Positions 1-9,406 of a stretch of 64,000 nucleotides of DNA are shown here, one piece after another. A model generated the notes under the pieces. It was not told where the DNA came from and ran no database searches. It saw only the letters and a list, made by a program, of their open reading frames with translations. The stretch comes from a virus. The stretch spans positions 37,665-101,664 of IMG/VR virus record IMGVR_UViG_3300032323_001417; one strand, given 5' to 3'. How positions within the stretch are numbered: the stretch's first letter is position 1; every line of letters begins with the position of its first letter. The translations under genes and the position numbers were made by a program.

Positions 1-3000
1 TTATCAAGATTCTATTGATGAGGCTAAAGGAAGTATTTGTTTTAGCTTAAATGTCTTTGCTCCAGTTGGAAAAAATGTTGCAACCTACGATATAGGGTTT
101 ATTGTAGGAGGGCAAAGATACTATTTAAATCATACAGTTGAATCAGAAGGATCCTGGCAAAAAATTTCTTATACAAAACAAATTATTTCAACAGAAAATT
201 TGACACCATTCATAAAAATAAACTATAGTGACAATTTAGAAACGGGAGAAGTAAATTCTCCTGTGTATATAAATGGGCTGTCTGTAGGACAATGGTCAGA
301 ACCGTATAATCATAAAAATACTGGAGTTTTTTCAGAAGAGTTGCCAGAGAGCCTAACCTCATTGCTACCGTATGCTGGATTTTTAAAGGGATTAAGGTTA
401 GACGCTTATGGATTTAATGATTTAGACGATGCTTATATTATTCAAGAAAGAAAAAGACTTCTTGCAGAAAAAGCAAATGTTCCCATGGTGTATGGATCAA
501 GAAACAATGTGTCAATATTTTCAAAAAATCCACTAGAAGTATTTGAAGACTTTACAAGTGGCGGATCTTCTTTTGAATCTGTATTTATAGATTTAATAGA
601 TGGAGGATCCTCTAGTGCTACTTTTACAAGTTCTGTTGACGGAGGAACTTCTTCTTATGTAAATGAAGATATTTTGCTTCCATCAATTATTTTTCCAGGA
701 AAAGGATTTTTAAACAATTCTGGAAAGTACACAAACCTAACTGCAGAATTCTGGTTAAGAATAAACAATGAAAGTGTTTCTCCAGTTAGAATATTTGGAC
801 CACTTACTTCAGATGATGGAATTTATGTAGAGTCAAGTTTTATTACAATAAAAGTTGGAAAGCACGTTAAGTCATACTTTATTGGAAGTTGGTATAGACC
901 AATGCTTGTTCATTTTAACCAAAGCTCAAATGAAATATCTTTAATGATTAATGGAGAAAAAGTTATTTCTATGCCAGTTGATTTAGAGTTTATAGAAAGC
1001 CTAACACCAGAGTCTGAAGATTTCTTAGGATTTTTTGGAGATGATAAGATTTCCATTTTTGAAATAGACTGTTTTTCAATATTCCCATACATAGTATCAG
1101 AACAAGTTGCAAAAAGAAGATATGTCTATGGTCAAGGAGTAGAAGAGCAGGACAGTTTATTAGAAAATATTAATGGAGATCTTCATCAAATTGATTTTGC
1201 TTTTTCTGGTTATGGTTCAACAATTAGCTATCCAGATAGAACCCAATGGGACAGCGGCTACTTTAATAATTTAAAGGTGGACTCATCAGGACTATCTTTA
1301 ATAGACTACAATCTCCCAGAAGTTTTATTTAATTATGTTTCTGCATCATCAACAGTAACACAAATACAAAGTGAAAACTTTTTATCATCATTTGAATCAG
1401 ATAACTTTTTAATTCAAGATGAGACCTATCCATTTTTATCAATGTCTCCAAGTGCAAGCTATTCAAACTACTACGGAACCCTGTATTTTTCTAAATTAAA
1501 TCAATTAAACCATCCAACCTCTTCCGTGTATGGAATTTTTAAAGCACCACAAGGAGTTAGTCAAGAACAGACTATTTTATATTTTGAAAATTCTAGAAAC
1601 AACGATTACTTTAAAGTAGCACTAAGCTCTGGTAGTTTACAGTATATCTATAATGGATCAGTTTTAACTAAGACCCCTGTAGCTAGTGGAGAGTTCTTTG
1701 CAGCTGGATTTGATATAGATAAAATTTCAACAACCTATGCTTCGCAAATAAAAAACTTCTTTTCAAATACTGAGACCATATCTTTCAATGTGGCTGGATA
1801 CGGTGAAAGCAAGTTCTATGGAAAAATGTTTTCTTTAACAATTAATAATAAATTCTATACAGAAAAAGATTCTTTATTTAATGAATTTGGAATTGCAGAA
1901 AAAACTTTTACTGGAGATAAGTTTTCCTATGTTGGATCGTACACGCTGGTTCCAAAAATGTCTAACTCTACAGTTTATTTAGATATAGCATCTTCAGGGT
2001 ATTGGGAAAGCTCTATTCCACTTTCTTATTTTGGAAAATATATAATTGATTCAAAAGGAAATAGGGTATACGATTTAGATTTAATTCAATTTAATATTGA
2101 TGCTCCAACCAGTCCATTTTTTACAGGGGATCAAATTTCTACAGATTTTCAAAATTCTAGTCCAGTAAAGCCTTACATAACCTTGCAAGAAAAAACGAAT
2201 GTTGGAATGATTCCCTATACAGATTATGTTTTAACTAGACCAATATCTCAAGAAAATAAAATTTTAAATTTTGATGAAGAAAGCGATTTAGAAACAACAA
2301 AGTTTCTTGTTTCAGATGGAACAATAGTATTCCCCCCAGACTTTGTGGGAAATTTTGCAGACCACTATATAGGAGTTCATGTTGAACTAAAGTCAAATGG
2401 AATAAAGACTAATAATCTAAAGGTTAAAAGAATGTCTTTCGCATCCCTATCATTTGATGAATCAGAATTCTTTGGAATAAATACTACTGGAGGAAGAAAG
2501 GTGTATCCAATTGTTAAGACGCAAGATCAGTATGTCTATGATCAAAAAAACCCAGTAATTATAGACATCGAATCTAGCCCTTATTTGTACTTAACTAAAA
2601 ATTCTGGAATACACGTTGCACCATACTTAGTTGAAAGCGGTCTTGAAAGAGGGCTATCTTTTCCAATTAATCCAGAGTTAAGATCTAGTTTTACAGCAGC
2701 TGGAATTCAAATGTTTATGATGTTTGACAAAGAAAGACTTTTTTCTTCAAGACAGCTGTTAGGAAGAATTATTTCGTCAGACAGATCTGTAGACATTGTT
2801 TTAATTCCAGAAGAGGATCAAAAAAGAGCCTCTTTAAAGTTTTTTGACACATTTACACAGAACGAAGAATCTGGATTTAAAGCGTTTTTAAATGGAAGAT
2901 TTAGTGACAATATCTTAATTAGACCACTTGAATGGAATGTTCTAACCGTTTCTTTTGAGTCTGATGCTTTTGAATTAAATTCAAGAATTGGGCAGTTAGA

Positions 3001-3385
3001 AATTTATTCAGGAATAGTTGTTAACAACGTTGCTATCTTTAAAAAGTCTACTGAAATTTCTAGCATATCAGAATCTTCAAATGAGTGGATAAATATTCTT
3101 AGAGATCTAGATGTTTATGGAGCAGCTCAGCCAGAATTTGATTGGGAATATTGGCAGGACGATACTGAGCAGGGTGGGATTGGTTTTGCTACATGGACCA
3201 ACGTTTTAAACTTCCAAAGAAATACTGCAGTAAAAATTACTATTAATGGAGAAGGAATCTTTAACTCATATACTGGTCTTTCTTCTGTAGTATCTGACGA
3301 TAATAGCATTCTAAATGTCAATTTTGACAGCATAAGGCTGTTTAATGACGTAACTTGGGACACTTTTGTGACAAAACCTGTATAG
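1..3385 (+). CDS. Minor tail / receptor-binding-like protein, 5' truncated by window
   Basis: The reading frame is open from base 2, upstream of the TTG at 200, so the gene starts before the window and only about 1127 C-terminal residues are seen. The protein is rich in Ser, Phe, Tyr and Asn and has beta-strand patterns with several stretches resembling laminin-G/concanavalin-A-like folds (for example around 730-1000 nt and 2900-3050 nt), typical of phage tail fibres that bind carbohydrates. Placement directly before portal is unusual; a tail-tip or head-fibre role cannot be separated. Function is inferred from composition and context, not from a clear signature. Confidence 0.6.
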   Translation, partial: YQDSIDEAKGSICFSLNVFAPVGKNVATYDIGFIVGGQRYYLNHTVESEGSWQKISYTKQIISTENLTPFIKINYSDNLETGEVNSPVYINGLSVGQWSEPYNHKNTGVFSEELPESLTSLLPYAGFLKGLRLDAYGFNDLDDAYIIQERKRLLAEKANVPMVYGSRNNVSIFSKNPLEVFEDFTSGGSSFESVFIDLIDGGSSSATFTSSVDGGTSSYVNEDILLPSIIFPGKGFLNNSGKYTNLTAEFWLRINNESVSPVRIFGPLTSDDGIYVESSFITIKVGKHVKSYFIGSWYRPMLVHFNQSSNEISLMINGEKVISMPVDLEFIESLTPESEDFLGFFGDDKISIFEIDCFSIFPYIVSEQVAKRRYVYGQGVEEQDSLLENINGDLHQIDFAFSGYGSTISYPDRTQWDSGYFNNLKVDSSGLSLIDYNLPEVLFNYVSASSTVTQIQSENFLSSFESDNFLIQDETYPFLSMSPSASYSNYYGTLYFSKLNQLNHPTSSVYGIFKAPQGVSQEQTILYFENSRNNDYFKVALSSGSLQYIYNGSVLTKTPVASGEFFAAGFDIDKISTTYASQIKNFFSNTETISFNVAGYGESKFYGKMFSLTINNKFYTEKDSLFNEFGIAEKTFTGDKFSYVGSYTLVPKMSNSTVYLDIASSGYWESSIPLSYFGKYIIDSKGNRVYDLDLIQFNIDAPTSPFFTGDQISTDFQNSSPVKPYITLQEKTNVGMIPYTDYVLTRPISQENKILNFDEESDLETTKFLVSDGTIVFPPDFVGNFADHYIGVHVELKSNGIKTNNLKVKRMSFASLSFDESEFFGINTTGGRKVYPIVKTQDQYVYDQKNPVIIDIESSPYLYLTKNSGIHVAPYLVESGLERGLSFPINPELRSSFTAAGIQMFMMFDKERLFSSRQLLGRIISSDRSVDIVLIPEEDQKRASLKFFDTFTQNEESGFKAFLNGRFSDNILIRPLEWNVLTVSFESDAFELNSRIGQLEIYSGIVVNNVAIFKKSTEISSISESSNEWINILRDLDVYGAAQPEFDWEYWQDDTEQGGIGFATWTNVLNFQRNTAVKITINGEGIFNSYTGLSSVVSDDNSILNVNFDSIRLFNDVTWDTFVTKPV

Positions 3386-3397
3386 TCATGGTACAAT
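3368..3397 (+). promoter_or_regulatory. Candidate promoter, leaderless start of 3404 gene
   Basis: GTGACA (3368-3373), 18 nt, TACAAT (3392-3397), then 6 nt to the ATG at 3404. The -10 box lies inside a 10-bp palindrome ACAATATTGT (3393-3402). The spacing would put the transcription start at or next to the ATG. Confidence 0.5.
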
Positions 3398-3403
3398 ATT
3401 GTC

Positions 3404-3775
3404 ATGGATTATCTAGAAGGATTACAAAAACTGCCAAACAAGCCAAAAGTAAGCTACGTTGAAAACGATGCTGAATATGGTCTATACGTTTGGAAAACAG
3501 AAACAGGCAGAATATTTGGAGATGGAGATGGAAGTTTTATGAATATTCCAGCCAGAAAATATGATTTGACTGCTATTAATAGAATTACACAAGCTGCAGC
3601 ACATTACGGAGCTGGTCCAGGCAAGGCAGTATTTATGCCAGGAGTTACAAGAATTACAGAAGAAGAGCACTCTGTTCAAATTGATAGAATGAAGCAAGGA
3701 TACATTCCAAGTGAATTTGACACTGGTGCTTTTGCTGATGCTGCAAGGGGGCTAAAAGAGCATGGAAATGACTAA
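3404..3775 (+). CDS. Hypothetical protein upstream of portal
   Basis: A 123-residue soluble protein of unknown function. It has no membrane segment or clear catalytic motif; the middle is Gly/Ala-rich and the C-terminal half is helical and charged. It overlaps the portal start by 14 nt, so the two are probably translationally coupled, and a role in head assembly or packaging is plausible. A promoter-like sequence with a -10 box 6 nt before the ATG suggests that the head operon transcript starts here. Confidence 0.65.
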   Translation: MDYLEGLQKLPNKPKVSYVENDAEYGLYVWKTETGRIFGDGDGSFMNIPARKYDLTAINRITQAAAHYGAGPGKAVFMPGVTRITEEEHSVQIDRMKQGYIPSEFDTGAFADAARGLKEHGND

Positions 3776-5321
3776 TGAAGTAATTGCTAGAATTGATAAT
3801 CTAGACAGGAATAAGCCATCTGCAAATAAAACAGATGACTTTATGACAGAATCAGATCTTGTAAAAAGTTTTGATGGAATTGACGCAAACTTTAAGAGAA
3901 GAATTTCAAGAATGAGCAAAGCCTACACTGGTCAAGATGGTGCAAAGTCTAAGCAGCTATTTCCAGAACAAGATGTAACTACAGCTTACGGTCTTTTCGA
4001 TGTTGTCTTGCCACCATACAATCTTGATGAACTGGCATTCTTTTTTGATAACTCTTTTGCAAACCATGCTGCAATTAATGCAAAGGTTGCAAATACCGTT
4101 GGTCTTGGATACGGCTTCATAATGTCTGACATTGTTAAAGCAAGAATAGAAGAGATTGAAGATACGAATCAAAGAGTTAGAGCCCAAAGAAAAGTTGAAA
4201 GGGCAAAGTCTGAACTTGCAAATTGGCTTGAAGAACTAAATGATGAAGACACCTTTACCCACGTCCTTGAAAAAGCAATGACGGATTATGAGGCAACTGG
4301 TAACGGATATATTGAAATTGGAAGAAAGAATACTGGAGAAATTGGATACATTGGTCATATTCCTGCTACAACAGTTCGTGTAAGACGTATGCGTGATGGC
4401 TATGTACAGATTGTAAATCAAAGAGTAGTTTACTTTAAAAACTTTCAAGACAAAAAGACAGTAAATCCTGTAACAGCAGATCAGAGACCAAATGAACTTA
4501 TTCATATTAAAAAGTACAGCCCTAAGAACACATACTACGGAGTTCCAGATGTTGTTTCTGCTGCAACATCAGTAGTTGGAGATCAACTTGCTGCAAGATA
4601 CAACATTGATTATTTTGAGAATAAAGCAGTGCCAAGATATATTGTTACATTAAAGGGTGCAAAGCTAAGTTCAGAAGCAGAAGACAAGTTGTTTAGATTC
4701 CTACAGTCTGGTCTTCGTGGACAAAACCATAGAACACTTTATATCCCACTTCCTGGAGATGGTCCAGACAACAAGGTTGAATTTAAAATGGAGCCAGTTG
4801 AAAATGGAATTCAAGAAGGCTCGTTTGATAAATACAGAACTTCAAATGTTCACGACATTCTTATGGCACATCAGGTTCCAATTTCAAAAGTTGGATCAGA
4901 CCCTGGCAGTTCAATTGCATCTGCACTTGTTTCAGATAGAACTTTCAAAGAGCAGGTTGCAAGACCGTCTCAAAAGAATTTAGAAAAAACAATCAATAAA
5001 CTTATTAAAGAAAAAACAGACATTCTTTTGCTAAAGTTTAACGAACTAACTTTGACTGATGAAAATACTCAAAGTCAAATTGATGAAAGATATCTAAGAG
5101 CACAGGTTGTTGTTCCAAATGATATCAGACCTAGACTTGGACTCCCAGTAGTTCCACAAGGAGATACTCCAGTAGTTATGACCCCTCAACAACGTGCAGA
5201 ACAGAATGCTCAAATGTCTGGAACAAGACAAAGAGATCAGCAAAGAACTGATCAGACATCCGATTCTACCTCAACCACTACAGGAAGAAATCCTGGTGGC
5301 GAAGGAAGATCTGTAGTATAA
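3762..5321 (+). CDS. Portal protein
   Basis: A 519-residue protein of the phage portal family, which forms the dodecameric DNA channel at one capsid vertex. Supporting features: length, position before protease and capsid, and family-like segments such as the conserved stretch around residues 235-280 (ELIHIKKYSPKNTYYGVPDV) followed by AARYNIDYFENKAVPRYIV. The C-terminus is Gln/Ser/Thr-rich and low complexity, as often seen in portals. It starts at the ATG at 3762, overlapping the previous gene. Confidence 0.9.
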   Translation: MEMTNEVIARIDNLDRNKPSANKTDDFMTESDLVKSFDGIDANFKRRISRMSKAYTGQDGAKSKQLFPEQDVTTAYGLFDVVLPPYNLDELAFFFDNSFANHAAINAKVANTVGLGYGFIMSDIVKARIEEIEDTNQRVRAQRKVERAKSELANWLEELNDEDTFTHVLEKAMTDYEATGNGYIEIGRKNTGEIGYIGHIPATTVRVRRMRDGYVQIVNQRVVYFKNFQDKKTVNPVTADQRPNELIHIKKYSPKNTYYGVPDVVSAATSVVGDQLAARYNIDYFENKAVPRYIVTLKGAKLSSEAEDKLFRFLQSGLRGQNHRTLYIPLPGDGPDNKVEFKMEPVENGIQEGSFDKYRTSNVHDILMAHQVPISKVGSDPGSSIASALVSDRTFKEQVARPSQKNLEKTINKLIKEKTDILLLKFNELTLTDENTQSQIDERYLRAQVVVPNDIRPRLGLPVVPQGDTPVVMTPQQRAEQNAQMSGTRQRDQQRTDQTSDSTSTTTGRNPGGEGRSVV

Positions 5322-5355
5322 TATAACAATATTATAAAATATAAAAAAATACATA

Positions 5356-5361
5356 TATAAT
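5356..5361 (+). promoter_or_regulatory. Candidate -10 box before protease gene
   Basis: TATAAT in a very AT-rich 49-nt gap, 9 nt before the ATG at 5371; an AGGA (5362-5365) that could serve as ribosome binding site lies between them. No good -35 was seen. Confidence 0.3.
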
Positions 5362-5370
5362 AGGAATAAC

Positions 5371-6768
5371 ATGACTAATTTAAGCAAGGCTTATTGGACA
5401 TCAGATAACGATGATATCAAGTTATCAATGCCAATCGCTAAAGTAGATGTAGAGCGTAGAATCGTTTCTGGATTTGCTACGCTTGATAACATTGACAAGC
5501 AAGCAGACATTGTTCCTACTGATGTTAGCATAAAAGCCTTTGAGATGTTCCGTGGTAATTTAAGAGAAATGCATCAGTCTATTGCAGTTGGCAAAGTTGT
5601 TAATTTTAGACAAGAAAAGTTTTTTGACAAGTCTACAGACAAACTTTACAACGGTGTTTATGTAGACGCATATATTTCTAAAGGTGCTCAGGATACCTGG
5701 GAAAAAGTTCTTGATGGCACTCTTTCAGGTTTTTCAATTGGCGGAGTAATCAAAGATTCAGAAAATAGCTGGGATGAGAATATTGATAAGACAATTAGAA
5801 TTGTCAAAGACTATGAACTTCATGAACTATCTTTGGTAGACAATCCAGCAAATCAATTTGCAAATGTCGTGTCAATCCAGAAAGTTAACAAGGATGAACA
5901 AATTGATGGTATAATTGCAAAAGCAGATCTTGAAAATGTCTACTGGTGTGAGAATGACGGTATAGTCAGACTTTCAGAAGTTGATGATTCAAGTTGCCCA
6001 TCATGTGAAGTCAGTATGAAAAATATTGGTTTTGTAGAGACAAAGGATACAGAAAAAGCTATGACAGTTAAATCAATTTTAAATAAGTTTATTGGTTCTA
6101 CAGACCTTGCTAAATCTGAAGATGTTTCCGAAACCCCAGAAACTTCAGGCGAAACGCTTGAAACAGCGATTGACAATAATGCGTCAATTGTAAAAAACAA
6201 TATAGAGGAGGAGAACAACGTGTCAGAAGATAATACAGTAGTAGAAGAGACCGTTGAAGAAGTTGCAGCTGAAGAAGCTGTTGCTGAAGCTCCTGCCGAA
6301 GAAACCGTAGAAAAGTCAGTTGACGCAGTTGACGCTGTTGAGGAAACAGTAGCTAAGTCTGCTGATCCAGAAGAAGCACCTGCAGAAGAAGTTGCAGAAG
6401 AAGTTGCTTCTGATGACGTTGAAGTTGAGAAGTCTGTTATTGCAGAAGATACAACCGATTCTGAGCTTGCAAAAGCTGTTGACGAAATTAAGGTTTCAGT
6501 AACAGAGGCAGTGAGTGAACTTATTTCAACAATGAAGTCACTAAATGAAGAGATTGCAGACCTTAAAAAAGGTCACGCCACAGTAGCAGAAGAAGTTGCT
6601 GGAGTAAGAGGCAGTCTTGAAGAGTTTGGAAAGCGTGTAGATGGTCTAGAAGACGAAACCGCTGTCCGCAAGTCTGGCGATCTTGGCGGGATCGTTCAGG
6701 GCAATACAATAAGAAAAGGGTCTATGTGGGGTGGACGTTTCCTAAATTCCGCTGACCTATATCATTAA
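5371..6768 (+). CDS. Prohead protease fused to acidic scaffold-like C-terminus
   Basis: 465 residues. The N-terminal ~175 residues resemble prohead serine proteases (XkdF/HK97 protease type): a VDVERRIVSGFATLDNIDKQ strand pattern, a conserved MHQS with candidate catalytic His near residue 67, LSGFSIGG near 120, and LHELSLVDNPAN near 160. Residues ~190-225 hold a Cys pair pattern (WCEND...CPSC) like a zinc ribbon. Residues ~250-360 are Ala/Glu/Val-rich and acidic, and ~370-435 look coiled-coil, as in scaffolds. The gene precedes the major capsid gene. An internal SD plus in-frame GTG at 6220 suggests a separate scaffold product. Confidence 0.8.
   Translation: MTNLSKAYWTSDNDDIKLSMPIAKVDVERRIVSGFATLDNIDKQADIVPTDVSIKAFEMFRGNLREMHQSIAVGKVVNFRQEKFFDKSTDKLYNGVYVDAYISKGAQDTWEKVLDGTLSGFSIGGVIKDSENSWDENIDKTIRIVKDYELHELSLVDNPANQFANVVSIQKVNKDEQIDGIIAKADLENVYWCENDGIVRLSEVDDSSCPSCEVSMKNIGFVETKDTEKAMTVKSILNKFIGSTDLAKSEDVSETPETSGETLETAIDNNASIVKNNIEEENNVSEDNTVVEETVEEVAAEEAVAEAPAEETVEKSVDAVDAVEETVAKSADPEEAPAEEVAEEVASDDVEVEKSVIAEDTTDSELAKAVDEIKVSVTEAVSELISTMKSLNEEIADLKKGHATVAEEVAGVRGSLEEFGKRVDGLEDETAVRKSGDLGGIVQGNTIRKGSMWGGRFLNSADLYH
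6220..6768 (+). CDS. Nested in-frame scaffold protein (internal start)
   Basis: Inside the protease gene a GTG at 6220 is in the same frame and is preceded by GAGGAGGAG (6205-6213), one of the strongest Shine-Dalgarno sequences in the window. The predicted 182-residue product consists of the acidic Ala/Glu-rich stretch and the coiled-coil, without the protease domain: the expected content of a capsid scaffold. Nested scaffolds within protease genes are known in lambda (Nu3) and relatives. That it is translated here is inferred from the SD and domain boundary only. Confidence 0.55.
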   Translation: MSEDNTVVEETVEEVAAEEAVAEAPAEETVEKSVDAVDAVEETVAKSADPEEAPAEEVAEEVASDDVEVEKSVIAEDTTDSELAKAVDEIKVSVTEAVSELISTMKSLNEEIADLKKGHATVAEEVAGVRGSLEEFGKRVDGLEDETAVRKSGDLGGIVQGNTIRKGSMWGGRFLNSADLYH

Positions 6769-6792
6769 GAGAAACTGGAGGTGAAATAAAAA

Positions 6793-7788
6793 ATGACAGA
6801 AAATAATGAAATTTTAGAAAAAGCGGCTGCAGCTGGTACTATCGCATCTGGTGGTATTGGTGGAGTAAGTACTCCAGCAGCTGGAATTCTTGACAATACT
6901 AACCCAGTTGGTGATCTAGTGTCTGATGGCGGTATTTTGCAGCCTGAACAGTCACGTCAGTTTATTGAGTATATCTTTGAACAGCAGGTTCTAGCCCAAG
7001 ATGGTCGTAGAGTCACAATGAGAGCTAACACAACTGAACTTGAGAAGATGAATGTTGGAGAGCGTGTAATCCGTGCAGCAGCACAGGCAGACGCAACCTA
7101 CACTAACGCTGATGTACAGTTTACAAAGGTTACTCTTACAACCAAGAAGATTCGTCTTGATTGGGAAGTTTCGACTGAAGCTCTTGAAGATAATATCGAA
7201 GGTGCTGGTCTGGAGGATCACTTGGTCCGTACAATGACCCGTGCGTTTGCTAACGATCTTGAAGATCTAGCCATCAATGGTACAGGAGCTGGTACAAACA
7301 ACTTCCTGAACATCCTTGAAGGTTTCGTATCAATCGAAGCCGATGGTAATTCAGCAACTTATGGTACAACTATCGAAAGTTTGCAGGGACTTGTTCTTGC
7401 AATGCCTCGTAAGTACCGTGGTTCCCGTTCAAACATGAAGTTCTATGCAGACACTGAAACCGTTGCTGCAATAATCAACGGTCTTGGTTCTTCTGGTAAC
7501 TTGAATTCAGAGCGTATCATTGAACGTGTAGTTGATGGAGTTGCTCCGTCAACTCTTGGTGCACCAATTCAATATCGTGTTCTAGGTCTTCCATTGGTTG
7601 AAGTTCCTTTGATGCCAGCTGGTTATGTATCACTTACATTCCCAGAAAACCGCATCTGGGGCTTCCAGAGAGACGTAACAGTACACCGTGAGTTCAAGCC
7701 AAAGAAGGATACAGTAGAATATACCGTATTCCTACGCTTTGGTGTAGCAGTTGAAGAAACTGATGCAGTAGCATTCATGCAAGACTAA
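6793..7788 (+). CDS. Major capsid protein, HK97-like fold
   Basis: 331 residues with family-typical segments: an N-terminal arm, VTLTTKKIRLDWEVSTEALED (~115-135), a helix with AFANDLEDLAINGTGAGTN, and a C-terminal segment with VHREFKPKKDTVEYTVFLRFGVAV. It is preceded by a strong ribosome binding site (GGAGGTGA) and has more C/G-ending codons than its neighbours, fitting a highly expressed structural gene. A hairpin follows the stop codon. It forms the icosahedral shell after cleavage or assembly with the preceding protease/scaffold. Confidence 0.92.
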   Translation: MTENNEILEKAAAAGTIASGGIGGVSTPAAGILDNTNPVGDLVSDGGILQPEQSRQFIEYIFEQQVLAQDGRRVTMRANTTELEKMNVGERVIRAAAQADATYTNADVQFTKVTLTTKKIRLDWEVSTEALEDNIEGAGLEDHLVRTMTRAFANDLEDLAINGTGAGTNNFLNILEGFVSIEADGNSATYGTTIESLQGLVLAMPRKYRGSRSNMKFYADTETVAAIINGLGSSGNLNSERIIERVVDGVAPSTLGAPIQYRVLGLPLVEVPLMPAGYVSLTFPENRIWGFQRDVTVHREFKPKKDTVEYTVFLRFGVAVEETDAVAFMQD

Positions 7789-7803
7789 TTATAGTCACAC
7801 TTG

Positions 7804-7831
7804 GAGGGGAGGCATTAATTTGTCTCCCCTT
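7804..7831 (+). terminator. Stem-loop after major capsid gene
   Basis: AGGGGAGGCA (7805-7814) pairs with TGTCTCCCCT (7821-7830) with one G-U pair and a TTAATT loop. There is no strong T-run, so it may stabilise the capsid mRNA 3' end or attenuate rather than fully terminate. Confidence 0.6.
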
Positions 7832-7846
7832 CATCTATTTATAAAT

Positions 7847-7854
7847 GATATAAT
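7847..7854 (+). promoter_or_regulatory. Extended -10 promoter before neck genes
   Basis: TGA-TATAAT (TATAAT at 7849-7854) directly after the capsid hairpin and 14 nt before the ATG at 7869. The TGnTATAAT pattern recurs in the window. Confidence 0.45.
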
Positions 7855-7868
7855 AATATAGATGTATT

Positions 7869-8060
7869 ATGACAAAAGTTAAAGATAATCTTGTTTGTTT
7901 ATTTGTAGAAAATGCAAGTATCTATGAAAAAACTCTTGGTAAACTTAACAGAGGATATAATGTTGTAAGTAAAGAAGATGCTGATATATGGGTTAGTAAA
8001 TTCCCCAAAATTAGAGTCACATCTCCAGAGGAGGTAGCCGAAGCTTTCGGTGTTAAATAA
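7869..8060 (+). CDS. Small head/neck-region protein
   Basis: 63 residues, unrecognised. Follows the capsid hairpin and shares one base with the next start (TAATG). The sequence reads like a small mixed alpha/beta protein (KVDNLVCLFVEN-type start; C-terminal SPEEVAEAFGVK). Some phages encode a short Rho-N- or head-fibre-like protein here; neither is supported by visible motifs. Confidence 0.65.
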   Translation: MTKVKDNLVCLFVENASIYEKTLGKLNRGYNVVSKEDADIWVSKFPKIRVTSPEEVAEAFGVK

Positions 8061-8932
8061 TGGAAGTTTTAAGAATTAATGGGAGTGTCCCAACAGCTTC
8101 GTTTTCAAGTCTTGTTCCAAATAGCTTGTATACCCTTGAGTATTCAGACATTTTAACAGATGTAGTAGTTTCAGCAAGTGCTACCGCAAATGCAAATGGA
8201 GAAGTATCCTTCCTGCTTGATGAAAAGTACGCATCATATGATGCAGTTTTAGATGCAAATGTTTATGACTATTTAGATGAAGTAGTTGTTGCTACAAATA
8301 TTGACGTTGTTAGACCATATACAAACATCTCTACCCTTGCCACAGATTTAAATAAAACGGTTGCACAAGTAAAAGAAATGGAAAGAATTGCAAGATACAT
8401 TATTGATTCAGAAGTTTCTCAAGGATTTGGATATGTTAGAAAAGAAAAAGAAATTGTTGGCAATGGATCTGACTATCTAGTAGTTAATGAAAAGATTAAT
8501 AAACTTTACAAGGTGTATGAAAATGGAACTCTTTTATATGATTCAACATCAGATACTAATGAATTAAATTTTACAATTAGCAAGGACAGGACTTCTATAG
8601 TTCCACTACACGAAGAAAGCAATAAAACAGAATACCCACAAGTATGGAGAGATAGATATTTGTCTAGAGCCTTTTCTGATGGGTATGATTATGTAATTGA
8701 TGCAGACTTTGGATACAAAGTAGTCCCCCAGGATATTCAAGAAGCTACAAGACTTTTGTGCTCAGACATCTCAAGCGATAATATGAAGTATCTTAATAAG
8801 TATATTGAGTCATTTGATAATGATGACTTTAAAATTAAATTTGCAAAAAACTTCAATGCTTCTACTGGAAACCTTGTAGTTGACAGAATCTTAACAAAGT
8901 ATAAGAATAATATTCGTATCGGGGTGTTATAA
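8060..8932 (+). CDS. Head-tail connector (adaptor)-like protein
   Basis: 290 residues. The N-terminal ~95 residues look like a beta-sandwich domain (NSLYTLEYSDILTDVVVSAS...ANANGEVSFLLDE), and the rest is mainly helical with LATDLNKTVAQVKEMERIARYIIDSEVSQ and a C-terminal IQEATRLLCSDISS, a pattern of head-tail adaptor (gp6/gp15-type) proteins that pack on the portal. It lies between capsid and tail genes in the usual connector slot. The beta domain in front is an uncommon addition. Confidence 0.65.
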   Translation: MEVLRINGSVPTASFSSLVPNSLYTLEYSDILTDVVVSASATANANGEVSFLLDEKYASYDAVLDANVYDYLDEVVVATNIDVVRPYTNISTLATDLNKTVAQVKEMERIARYIIDSEVSQGFGYVRKEKEIVGNGSDYLVVNEKINKLYKVYENGTLLYDSTSDTNELNFTISKDRTSIVPLHEESNKTEYPQVWRDRYLSRAFSDGYDYVIDADFGYKVVPQDIQEATRLLCSDISSDNMKYLNKYIESFDNDDFKIKFAKNFNASTGNLVVDRILTKYKNNIRIGVL

Positions 8933-9406
8933 ATGCTTTTTAACTCAGCCTTTGATGATATTTTTTATCCAATGACTGCAGATATCTATCATGCAGTAGA
9001 AACTCAATCAGAGTATGGAAATATGACAAGAACTTGGCAGTTTGATAGAACTGTTAATTGCTCAGCAATAACTGCAACTTCTGGAGAACTAAATGCTGAA
9101 CTAAAGGTAAAAGATAAGTTCTTTGACTACAACTCTTCTTTGTTTTTTAGAACAAATGAGGACATTAGAAAAAGCTCTTCTGGAAAGTATTATCCAATAA
9201 CTGCAACTGCAGTAACAAATATGAGAGATCCAAATGGGGATCCAGTTTGGATTAATACTGAAAATCTTAAAACAAAAGCTGAGACAGTAAAAACAAAGTA
9301 TGAAATTAAAACAATTATTCCAAGCTTTGACATGTTTCACAACATTGGAATGTATAGAGTATTCTTAACCCGTTCAGCAAATCAAAAGTGGGATATACCA
9401 GAATGA
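8933..9406 (+). CDS. Head closure/stopper-like protein
   Basis: 157 residues, beginning directly after the previous stop. It reads as a beta-rich protein (MTADIYHAVETQSEYGNMTRTW near the start) like phage head-tail joining/stopper proteins that follow the adaptor gene. Its 3' end overlaps the next gene by an ATGA. Assignment depends mainly on gene order. Confidence 0.6.
   Translation: MLFNSAFDDIFYPMTADIYHAVETQSEYGNMTRTWQFDRTVNCSAITATSGELNAELKVKDKFFDYNSSLFFRTNEDIRKSSSGKYYPITATAVTNMRDPNGDPVWINTENLKTKAETVKTKYEIKTIIPSFDMFHNIGMYRVFLTRSANQKWDIPE

Noticed and set aside
910-1092. Antisense frames over structural genes (several across 1-28 kb)
   Set aside because: No start signals, Ile/Leu/Ser-rich random products, complete overlap with strong genes.
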